A DNA stretch of 46,779 nt. Origin: a virus. The notes below the pieces were generated by a model. It was not told the DNA's origin. It worked only from the letters and a program-made list of their open reading frames with translations, and did no database searches. How positions within the stretch are numbered: the first letter of the stretch is position 1; each line of letters starts with the position of its first letter. A program made the position numbers and the translations under genes. The stretch covers positions 1 through 46,779 of IMG/VR virus record IMGVR_UViG_3300030109_004767. One strand, given 5' to 3'. Below, one piece after another: positions 1 to 7,113 of this stretch.

Positions 1-3000
1 TCTGATATTCTTACTTTGGTGGCAGGGTCAAATGTTACGATTACTACTACTGCCGGAACAGATACCATTACCTTTGCCTCTACCGACACCAATACAAATC
101 AACTCACCACATTCACATTAACGGGAGATTCAGGTAGTAACCAAACAATAGCTCACGGTAATACACTAGATATTGCGGGCGGAGGAGGCATTGCTACTGT
201 TGTCGGGGCGACTGATACAGTAACTGTCTCATTGGACGATCCTGCGAATCTATCAGAATTAAACGAGTCAACCGATGCCACCGACGATAAAATCCTACTG
301 TGGGATGAATCAGGGTCTTCTTGGAAATATATGACGCTTGATAACTTGCAGGATTCAATCGACACAACAGGAGGGGGTGGCTCTGTAAGAACGGTTACAG
401 CAGGTGGAAATACACTCGGTGGTTCTGAAACTCTTGCATTTACAGCAGGGACTAACATAGCGATCAGTGAGAGTGGTGGAGCAGTAACAATTGCTTCTGC
501 CGCAGGGAATGTGCAACTTGCTAATAGTATAGCATTAGCAGGGGCGACAGGTAACAGTCTACGAATTACAACAGCACAAGTAGCTTCTAATGGTGTAATT
601 TTATCATTCGTTGGAAGTGACAATAACAGTATAAGTAATCTCACAGTACCATCGGGTGATGGAACAATATCAACTTCTGACACTCAACTTACTACTGAAC
701 AAGTCCAAGACATAGTTGGGGGTATGTTGGTCGGTACTGAAACTAGAATTGGCGTTACCTATGACGATACGAATGGTAGAATTAATTTTGTCGTAGATGA
801 TATGACCGCAGATACTAACACCTTTAGAACTGTAACTGCGGGAGGTAACACATTAGGATCAAGCGAAACTCTTGCATTTACCGCAGGGTCAAATGTTACT
901 ATTACTGAATCCGGCGGCGCCGTAACAATAGCATCAACAGATACCAACACTCAACTCTCCACCGAGCAGGTTCAAGACATCGTAGGTGCGATGTTTGGTG
1001 GTAATACAGAAACTAGAATATCTGCTACCTATGAGGATGGTGACGGCACTATCGATTTGGTAGTGGATGACATGACTACTAGAACCATAACCGCAGGTGG
1101 CAACACTCTTGCTTCAACTGAAACTCTTGCCTTTACTGCGGGGTCTAATGTGACGATAACGGAGAGTGGAGGTGCAGTAACAATAGCATCTACCGACACT
1201 AATACACAATTATCTCTTCTTGATGAGGACAACTTTGCTTCCAATAGTGCAACAGCCGCTGCATCTCAGCAATCCATCAAGGCTTATGTTGATGCTGAAG
1301 TAGCAGGATTAGTCGATTCTGCTCCCGCTGCTTTGAACACACTCAATGAGTTAGCAGCAGCTTTGGGCGACGATGCGAGTTTCTCTGCAACTACATCTAC
1401 AGCTTTGGGCAACAGACTACGTGTTGATGTCAGTAACCAAGGATTAAACTCTACACAACAGGGCAATGCTTTGACTAATTTAGGAATAACTGCTTCTCTT
1501 GCGGAAATTAACATACTGGATGATGGATTGGCAGCTTCTGACATACCCAGTCTGGCCACGAGTAAGATCACTTCAGGAACCTTTGCAGATGGCAGAGTTG
1601 CACAGAGCAACGTAACTCAACACTTAGCAGTTGGATCGGGTGGAGGTATTGGCCTATCTGGTAAGACATTCACACTCGATATAGATGGCATGACAGATAT
1701 AGGAGCTGCTCTAGCTGATGCAGACATCTTCGCGGTAGATGACGGAGCTGGTGGCACTAACAGAAAGGCAACCATGACGCGCCTAAAGACGTACATGCAG
1801 AACAATCTCACGTTCACAACAAATACAAATACAAATCAATTAACTACCTTTACTCTGACAGGCGATTCTGGTAGTAACCAGACAATTGCACATGGTAACA
1901 CACTAGATGTAGCAGGGGGGTCTGGAATTGCTACGGTCGTTGGAGCAACGGATACTGTTACTGTGTCCTTAGATGACCCTGCAAATCTATCCGAACTAAC
2001 TGAAGCTACCGATTCTACTTCTGATAAGTTCCTTCTTTGGGATGAATCGGCATCTTCATGGAAGCACATGACCTTTTCTAACTTGTACGATAGTATCAAT
2101 TCTGATAACCATGTGACTCATAGAATAGTCACCGCAGGTGGTAACACCTTAGACAATACTGAAACCCTTGCCTTTACAGCTGGTTCTAATATCACAATAA
2201 CAGAATCAGGAGGAGCAGTTACGATAGCAGCAGCTGCATCGTCAGGTGCGAGTGAGGCATTCAAGACTATCTCAGTTAGCGGTCAATCTGATGTTGTAGC
2301 CGATGCCGCCGCAGACACGCTAACCTTTGCCGAGGGGTCAAATGTCACCATTACAACAAATGCAAGTTCTGACACGATCACAATTGCATCTACCGATACT
2401 AACACATTTAGAACCGTAACTGCGGGTGGCAATACTCTTGGATCGGGTGAAACTCTTGCTTTCACGGCAGGAAGCAATGTCAGCATATCAGAATCAAGTG
2501 GAGCAGTTACTATTGCTTCAACAGATACTAACACCGAGTATTCAGCAGGTACTAACATATCTCTGAGCGGCACTACTTTCAATGTAGATGATGCTTTCTT
2601 GAAGAACGATGCTGATGACACGACATCAGGCAAACTTACTGCGGCAGGATTCGTATCCACTTCTACTGACGGAATAGTGCTATCTGCTCACAATGTTAAA
2701 TTGACAGCAGGTACAACAACCAATGTTAGATTCACAACAGGAGCAGCATCATCAAGTGGAGCAACTCTACAATTCGTTGGTAGCGATAACAATGTAATCA
2801 GTAACCTTACAATTCCTTCTAGTAGCGGTACTATTTCTCTCTCTGATACCAACACAAACCAACTCACAACATTCACCCTAACAGGAGATTCAGGAAGCAA
2901 TCAAACGATAGCACATGGAAACACGTTGGATATTGCTGGTGGAGATGGTATAGCAACTGTTGTTGGAGCAACAGATACTGTGACTGTCGGATTAGATATA

Positions 3001-5907
3001 GATGGCATGACAGACATTGGAGCAGCGTTGGTGGATGCTGACCTAATGATAGTTGACGATGGTGCAGGTGGCACTAACAGAAAGGCAACGATGTCTCGAT
3101 TGAAGACCTATATGCAGAACAACCTTTCCTTTACCAATAATGCAGGTGACATTACAGGAGTCACCGCAGGTACAGGTCTGAGTGGGGGTGGCAGCTCCGG
3201 TGGCGTTACCCTCAATGTAAGTGGTTTGACTGTATCAGAACTAGCAGCCAACAGCATTCAACTCAGCTCGGAATCATTTGCGAACAATGATACATCGTTG
3301 ATGACTTCCGCCGCCATTGAAGATAAGATTCTATCATACGGATTCGGAACGGGTGGAGGTGACATTACCGCAGTAGTAGCCGGAACAGGGCTGAGTGGTG
3401 GTGCAACGAGCGGTTCTGCAACTCTCAACATCGATCTAAAAGACGAAGACAATATGGCGTCAAATTCGGCATCGCATGCAGCTTCACAGCAATCAATCAA
3501 AGCATATGTCGATGCAGAGTTGGCAAGTCTTGTGGATTCAGCACCGTCTGCACTCAACACACTGAATGAGCTCGCTGCCGCTCTTGGTGACGATGCTTCC
3601 TTTTCGACAACAACTGCCACATCACTGGGTAACAGGTTGAGAGTAGACGTGAGCAATCAAGGACTGAACTCCACACAACAAGGAAACGCTTTGACTAATT
3701 TGGGAATCACTGCATCTCTAGCTGAAATAAATATTCTCGATGACGGTCTCGCAGCTAGTGACATACCTAGTTTAGCCGCTGGCAAAATAACATCTGACAC
3801 ATTTGCAGATGCTAGGATAGCAGAAAGCAACGTCACTCAACACCTTGCTGTAGGTTCAGGAGGCGGGATCGGACTATCGGGTAAGACATTCACATTAGAC
3901 ATAGATGGAATGACTGACATTGGTGCGGCCTTAGCTGACGCTGATTTGTTTGCAGTGGACGATGGTGCAGGAGGTACGAACAGAAAGGCAACCATGTCTC
4001 GATTGAAGACGTACATGCAAAACAACCTCACCTTCACCACAAATACGAATACGCAACTTTCCAATGAACAAGTACAAGATATTGCAGGAGGAATGTTTTC
4101 ATCAAACACGGAAACTCTGATTACCGCCACATATCAAGATGGTGATGGTACTGTTGACTTAGTAGTAGACAATGACCTGTCTAACTATGATAACAGTTCT
4201 TCAGGATTTATCACTGCAACATTAACTACTGAACAGGTTCAAGATATTGTTGGTGCTATGTTTAGCAGTAACACGGAGACTAGAATTGCAGCCACTTATC
4301 AAGACGGGGATGGAACAATTGATTTGGTGGTTGATGATTTAAATACAGATACACAATTGACTACTGAGGCTGTTCAAGATATTGTAGGGGCTATGTTTAG
4401 TGGCAACACAGAGACAAGAGTTTCCGCTACCTATCAAGACGGTGATGGTACAATTGACCTTGTTGTTGATGACATGACGGCAAATGATAATACCTTTAGA
4501 ACAATTACCGCAGGAGGTAATACGCTAGGTTCTACTGAAACTTTGGCCTTTACAGCAGGTAGTAATGTAACAATAACTGAATCCGGTGGAGCAGTAACTA
4601 TTGCTTCAACCGATACTAATACTAACACCCAATTATCTACTGAACAAGTTCAAGATATCGTAGGTGCTATGGTCTCAAGCAACACGGAAACTAACATAGC
4701 TGTTACCTATGATGACAGTGCAGGAAAACTAAACTTTGCTTCTACTGACACCAACACCACTTACTCAGCTGGCAATGGAATGGCACTAAGTGGAACAGCC
4801 TTTTCAATCGATGATCCTGCGAACCTAACTCAGATTGCAGAAGCAGCTATTGTAGCCGCCGATAAGCTATTGATCTGGGACGAATCTGCATCTACGTGGA
4901 AATATGTCACTGTAGAGGACCTACAAGACGAGATCGATACAACTGGTTCAGGTGGGATATCTAACGTAGTCGAGGATCAAACACCACAGTTGTATGCGGG
5001 CTCCACATTGGATACCAACTCTGGATATATCTCATTCGATGATGACCATGGCATACAAGATGACTCAGGCAACGAAGTGCTGTACTTTGGTAAGACCACA
5101 AGTGCAAATGCCTACATCAAGATATGGAATGGTATCTCTGATACTACTGCTGGTACTTTGTTTGGAACGGATGTAGTCTCGTCTTCCGGTAACACGCTTG
5201 CTGCGGGTCGTATGACTGGACCCGGATTTGAGGCAACAGGTTCCCAATCAGACGTTGGAATGTCATTCAAGGCGAAAGGGTTAGGCCAATTCCTATTCAC
5301 CAAGGATGACGCTACCGATGCAGCTGGACCAGTTATTACTCTGCTTAGGAACAATCTCGAAGGTGAGGTCGCTGACGATGACAATATTGGCATGATTAAG
5401 TTCATGGGTGCAGACTCCGCGATGATAGAGGAAGGCAGCGTTCAAGCGATACATGATTACAGGGATTACGCTAGAATAGGGGTTCTAGTGCCTGACCAAA
5501 CCAGCGGCAACGCTGATGGTGAGATGTACTTCTCCATCCTAGTCAAGGACAGTCAGAGAAGGCTACTATCAGTTGGTTCTAACAATCTCGCCCACGGTGA
5601 TACTCCCGGTGCGGGTGTTGCAGCAAAGGCAGGACAGGTACGGACATTCTCCGGCAACCAAGCACTGGACTACGATGACTACGCTGGTTTGTATCTGGTA
5701 GCCACTAGCGCACTCACCTTCACACTACCTGCCGACCCCAACAGAGGAGAGCAGTATGTGATCATCAGCGACACAACAGGAACTGTAACCATTAACAGGA
5801 ATGGAAACACAATCAACGGTGCATCCTCAAATGCCACCATAACCACTCGCTATGAGGCGAAGACGTTTATTGCGACTTCCTCTTCAGCGTACATAATGTT
5901 AGGATGA
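1..5907 (+). CDS. Giant repetitive tail fibre / receptor-binding protein (5' truncated by window edge)
   Basis: The reading frame is open from base 1, so the N-terminus lies outside; 1968 residues are visible. The protein is built from shuffled low-complexity modules rich in Thr, Ser, Asn, Gly and Asp. They include a GGNTL-x3-ETLAFTAGSNVTI module (six or seven copies), a TEQVQDIVGAMF...DGDGTIDLVVDD module (six copies), an LTGDSGSNQTIAHGNTLD module (three copies) and a 205-residue unit with SQQSIKAYVDAE and LNELAAALGDD motifs (two full copies). Such motifs are familiar from tail fibres of marine phages. The last 300 or so residues (from about 4960) are non-repetitive and may form the distal tip or a virion-attachment head. 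The next gene starts 4 bases after the stop. A fibre role is inferred from composition and tail-gene context. The gene lies upstream of the tail tube rather than downstream of the hub, which is unusual. Confidence 0.75.
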   Translation, partial: SDILTLVAGSNVTITTTAGTDTITFASTDTNTNQLTTFTLTGDSGSNQTIAHGNTLDIAGGGGIATVVGATDTVTVSLDDPANLSELNESTDATDDKILLWDESGSSWKYMTLDNLQDSIDTTGGGGSVRTVTAGGNTLGGSETLAFTAGTNIAISESGGAVTIASAAGNVQLANSIALAGATGNSLRITTAQVASNGVILSFVGSDNNSISNLTVPSGDGTISTSDTQLTTEQVQDIVGGMLVGTETRIGVTYDDTNGRINFVVDDMTADTNTFRTVTAGGNTLGSSETLAFTAGSNVTITESGGAVTIASTDTNTQLSTEQVQDIVGAMFGGNTETRISATYEDGDGTIDLVVDDMTTRTITAGGNTLASTETLAFTAGSNVTITESGGAVTIASTDTNTQLSLLDEDNFASNSATAAASQQSIKAYVDAEVAGLVDSAPAALNTLNELAAALGDDASFSATTSTALGNRLRVDVSNQGLNSTQQGNALTNLGITASLAEINILDDGLAASDIPSLATSKITSGTFADGRVAQSNVTQHLAVGSGGGIGLSGKTFTLDIDGMTDIGAALADADIFAVDDGAGGTNRKATMTRLKTYMQNNLTFTTNTNTNQLTTFTLTGDSGSNQTIAHGNTLDVAGGSGIATVVGATDTVTVSLDDPANLSELTEATDSTSDKFLLWDESASSWKHMTFSNLYDSINSDNHVTHRIVTAGGNTLDNTETLAFTAGSNITITESGGAVTIAAAASSGASEAFKTISVSGQSDVVADAAADTLTFAEGSNVTITTNASSDTITIASTDTNTFRTVTAGGNTLGSGETLAFTAGSNVSISESSGAVTIASTDTNTEYSAGTNISLSGTTFNVDDAFLKNDADDTTSGKLTAAGFVSTSTDGIVLSAHNVKLTAGTTTNVRFTTGAASSSGATLQFVGSDNNVISNLTIPSSSGTISLSDTNTNQLTTFTLTGDSGSNQTIAHGNTLDIAGGDGIATVVGATDTVTVGLDIDGMTDIGAALVDADLMIVDDGAGGTNRKATMSRLKTYMQNNLSFTNNAGDITGVTAGTGLSGGGSSGGVTLNVSGLTVSELAANSIQLSSESFANNDTSLMTSAAIEDKILSYGFGTGGGDITAVVAGTGLSGGATSGSATLNIDLKDEDNMASNSASHAASQQSIKAYVDAELASLVDSAPSALNTLNELAAALGDDASFSTTTATSLGNRLRVDVSNQGLNSTQQGNALTNLGITASLAEINILDDGLAASDIPSLAAGKITSDTFADARIAESNVTQHLAVGSGGGIGLSGKTFTLDIDGMTDIGAALADADLFAVDDGAGGTNRKATMSRLKTYMQNNLTFTTNTNTQLSNEQVQDIAGGMFSSNTETLITATYQDGDGTVDLVVDNDLSNYDNSSSGFITATLTTEQVQDIVGAMFSSNTETRIAATYQDGDGTIDLVVDDLNTDTQLTTEAVQDIVGAMFSGNTETRVSATYQDGDGTIDLVVDDMTANDNTFRTITAGGNTLGSTETLAFTAGSNVTITESGGAVTIASTDTNTNTQLSTEQVQDIVGAMVSSNTETNIAVTYDDSAGKLNFASTDTNTTYSAGNGMALSGTAFSIDDPANLTQIAEAAIVAADKLLIWDESASTWKYVTVEDLQDEIDTTGSGGISNVVEDQTPQLYAGSTLDTNSGYISFDDDHGIQDDSGNEVLYFGKTTSANAYIKIWNGISDTTAGTLFGTDVVSSSGNTLAAGRMTGPGFEATGSQSDVGMSFKAKGLGQFLFTKDDATDAAGPVITLLRNNLEGEVADDDNIGMIKFMGADSAMIEEGSVQAIHDYRDYARIGVLVPDQTSGNADGEMYFSILVKDSQRRLLSVGSNNLAHGDTPGAGVAAKAGQVRTFSGNQALDYDDYAGLYLVATSALTFTLPADPNRGEQYVIISDTTGTVTINRNGNTINGASSNATITTRYEAKTFIATSSSAYIMLG
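1222..1836 (+). repeat. Long protein-level repeat in fibre gene, copy 1
   Basis: This 615-base unit encodes 205 residues beginning DEDNFASNS and ending NNLTFTTNTNT. It matches 3442-4056 with no insertions or deletions. By hand count 17 of 205 residues differ, while many codons differ synonymously. Its last part (DIDGMTDIGAAL... to NNLSFT) occurs a third time at about 2995-3135. Confidence 0.85.
3442..4056 (+). repeat. Long protein-level repeat in fibre gene, copy 2
   Basis: This is the second 615-base unit, starting DEDNMASNS, and is collinear with 1222-1836. In the 47-codon stretch from LRVDVSNQG to DIPSLA the proteins are identical, but about 27 codons differ by synonymous changes (hand count). 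Confidence 0.85.
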
Positions 5908-5911
5908 TACC

Positions 5912-6469
5912 ATGCCAATGCCAGCAGTCTTAGGAACAATCGCACAGCAGGGGCAATCGGGTGGCGGTGCTTCTGCACCAACAAATGTAAGCATAGCAAC
6001 TTCTTCTAGTGGCAATTACGACAATGCGGTCATAGTACATGACGAATCAGGAGTAGGTGCGCTCTTTGATGATGATGGATCGTCTTTTACTAGCGACGCA
6101 ATGGGATTGCTAGTACCCGTCAATCAAATGGCTTCTGCTTACAACAGTAATTCTGTTACTGAGACATTTGTTTTCAAAGGATATTGTAGAGCCACAGGTG
6201 CAACATCATTCGCATGGGATGTGTCATTGAGTGGTGAAACAGACTGTAACGGTACTTTATCAATTATAGGCACGGCCTCGACAAGTCAAGATGCAACGGG
6301 TACTAACGGGGCAGGTGAAAAAGTGTATTGGCAGTTTGCAGGTGGCAAAAGCGGTGTCCAATACCCAGCTTCGGGTACTCAGTTAGTAATGCTTGTTAAT
6401 TGTACTGCTACTAATGCAAATGGGTCAACAGACGCAGACACACTGTCAATAATCTACACTTTCGACTAA
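5912..6469 (+). CDS. Putative small virion/fibre-associated protein, beta-rich
   Basis: I do not recognise a family for this 185-residue protein. It starts at an ATG four bases after the fibre stop codon, so it is probably co-transcribed and translationally coupled with the fibre gene. The sequence is rich in Ser, Thr, Gly and Asn, has alternating hydrophobic residues typical of beta-structure, and lacks a signal peptide or membrane segment. Two cysteines (in GYCRATG and TDCNG) and a third in LVNCTATN could matter for structure. A phrase like FAWDVSLSGETDCNGTLSIIG, followed by a closing strand DTLSIIYTF, resembles an Ig-like or carbohydrate-binding beta-sandwich, but that is only an impression. 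Context suggests a fibre-tip, adhesin-like or fibre-assembly protein. Confidence 0.6.
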   Translation: MPMPAVLGTIAQQGQSGGGASAPTNVSIATSSSGNYDNAVIVHDESGVGALFDDDGSSFTSDAMGLLVPVNQMASAYNSNSVTETFVFKGYCRATGATSFAWDVSLSGETDCNGTLSIIGTASTSQDATGTNGAGEKVYWQFAGGKSGVQYPASGTQLVMLVNCTATNANGSTDADTLSIIYTFD

Positions 6470-6484
6470 TGGCTAGAATAATGC

Positions 6485-6505
6485 TGTCATGATTGACAAC
6501 TTTAT
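6485..6505 (+). promoter_or_regulatory. Operator plus TATA-like element, copy 1 (TGTCA-N4-TGACA-AC-TTTAT)
   Basis: The inverted repeat TGTCA/TGACA (4-base spacer) is followed by AC and TTTAT. The same arrangement recurs at 6739-6759. The TTTAT box centre (about 6503) lies 29 bases before the ATG at 6532. That fits an archaeal TATA box about 26 bases upstream of a transcription start that gives a nearly leaderless mRNA. Confidence 0.55.
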
Positions 6506-6531
6506 GAGTGAAGCCCTCTGAGATGAGACCA

Positions 6532-6735
6532 ATGGCCTCAGAAGAAATCAACCACGAAGAAGCGGCATTTGCCTTTCAACAACAAGCCTCAGACAGATTA
6601 ATTTTATTCCGTTTGAATCAATCCTGCGTTCAAGATATTCTAAATTATACCAACCAACGAATCGCGCAGCTGGAGAAGGATATGGCGGAGGTTTCCGCCG
6701 CAACTAGAGCCAGACTGGGTAAAAAGGAAGAATGA
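6532..6735 (+). CDS. Small hypothetical protein A (paralogue-like pair with 6787-7062)
   Basis: This 67-residue protein is probably alpha-helical and coiled-coil, with a core FQQQASDRLILFRLNQ and a helix NYTNQRIAQLEKDMAEV. In-frame alternatives are GTG 6508 and ATG 6523. I chose ATG 6532 because it lies 29 bases after the TTTAT box of the upstream promoter-like element, the same distance as in the next gene; the resulting N-terminus MASEE also resembles the neighbour's MSDED. The next gene shares the pattern FQQ...S-DR-hydrophobic3-R, so the pair may be a diverged duplication. The genes lie between fibre and tail tube, so a structural accessory or tail-completion role is possible, but nothing in the sequence proves it. 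No known family is recognised. Confidence 0.6.
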   Translation: MASEEINHEEAAFAFQQQASDRLILFRLNQSCVQDILNYTNQRIAQLEKDMAEVSAATRARLGKKEE

Positions 6736-6738
6736 ACC

Positions 6739-6759
6739 TGTCAACAGTGACAACTTTAT
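6739..6759 (+). promoter_or_regulatory. Operator plus TATA-like element, copy 2 (TGTCA-N4-TGACA-AC-TTTAT)
   Basis: This is the same element as at 6485-6505: inverted TGTCA/TGACA with a different 4-base spacer, then AC and TTTAT. It is placed so that the ATG at 6787 lies 30 bases after the TTTAT centre. The C before TGTCA is also shared. Confidence 0.55.
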
Positions 6760-6786
6760 CAACTAAATGCAACGGGGGGCTAATCA

Positions 6787-7062
6787 ATGTCTGATGAAGA
6801 TACTCCTGTGGAAGAGCCGAAAGAAGAAATTACTGTAAGTCCAGAGCAATTGATTCAATTGTTTCAACAATCTGAGCTAAGATCGACGGACAGAATGGTC
6901 TTTCTCCGTTCTTTTGAGAAGTTCTATAACGACGTAAATCAGGCTAGAGGGGTGTTGTTGCGCGATTTACAGGAAATAAACAATTCAATTTCCGTTCGCA
7001 ATGCCGGCGTTATACCGGAAGAAACGGGTGAAGAAACCGATGTTGGTACCGAAGAAGAGTAA
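6787..7062 (+). CDS. Small acidic coiled-coil hypothetical protein B
   Basis: This 91-residue protein has an acidic N-terminus (about residues 1-18) and an acidic C-terminus (about 78-91) around a helical middle, LIQLFQQSEL to RDLQEINNSI. The middle shares FQQ...S-DR-MVF-R with the preceding gene. The ATG at 6787 lies 30 bases downstream of the centre of the second TTTAT box, so the gene is probably transcribed on its own with a very short leader. There is a run of G residues upstream (GGGGGGC) but at a poor Shine-Dalgarno match. No family is recognised. Its position just before the tail tube suggests a small structural or morphogenesis protein; this is inference. Confidence 0.65.
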   Translation: MSDEDTPVEEPKEEITVSPEQLIQLFQQSELRSTDRMVFLRSFEKFYNDVNQARGVLLRDLQEINNSISVRNAGVIPEETGEETDVGTEEE

Positions 7063-7072
7063 ATCATCCATA

Positions 7073-7094
7073 GTCCTTAAGGACAATTGTCCTT
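7073..7094 (+). promoter_or_regulatory. Nested palindromes upstream of the tail tube gene
   Basis: Two perfect palindromes overlap: GTCCTTAAGGAC (7073-7084) and AAGGACAATTGTCCTT (7079-7094). Three alternating copies of the hexamer GTCCTT/AAGGAC result. The element sits in the 51-base gap between the preceding stop (7062) and the ATG at 7114. It could be an operator, or an RNA hairpin with a 6-bp stem and an AATT loop acting as terminator or 5' stabiliser. Confidence 0.45.
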
Positions 7095-7113
7095 CGTAGG
7101 CTTGTTGATAACT

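Noticed and set aside
153-683. Long antisense ORF opposite the fibre gene (and similar ones at 1029-1610, 2283-2660 and 3258-3656)
   Set aside because: They mirror the codon pattern of the Thr/Ser/Ala-rich plus-strand gene. The products are repetitive Val/Ser/Pro strings without ribosome-binding sites or motifs.
100-4800. Regular repeats as a possible CRISPR array
   Set aside because: The repeats are protein-coding, of variable length and diverged at synonymous sites; no constant repeat-spacer pattern exists.
7087-7113. TTG start at 7087 for the tail tube gene
   Set aside because: It would begin inside the palindrome and adds an atypical hydrophobic N-terminus; ATG 7114 gives a natural tube-protein start.
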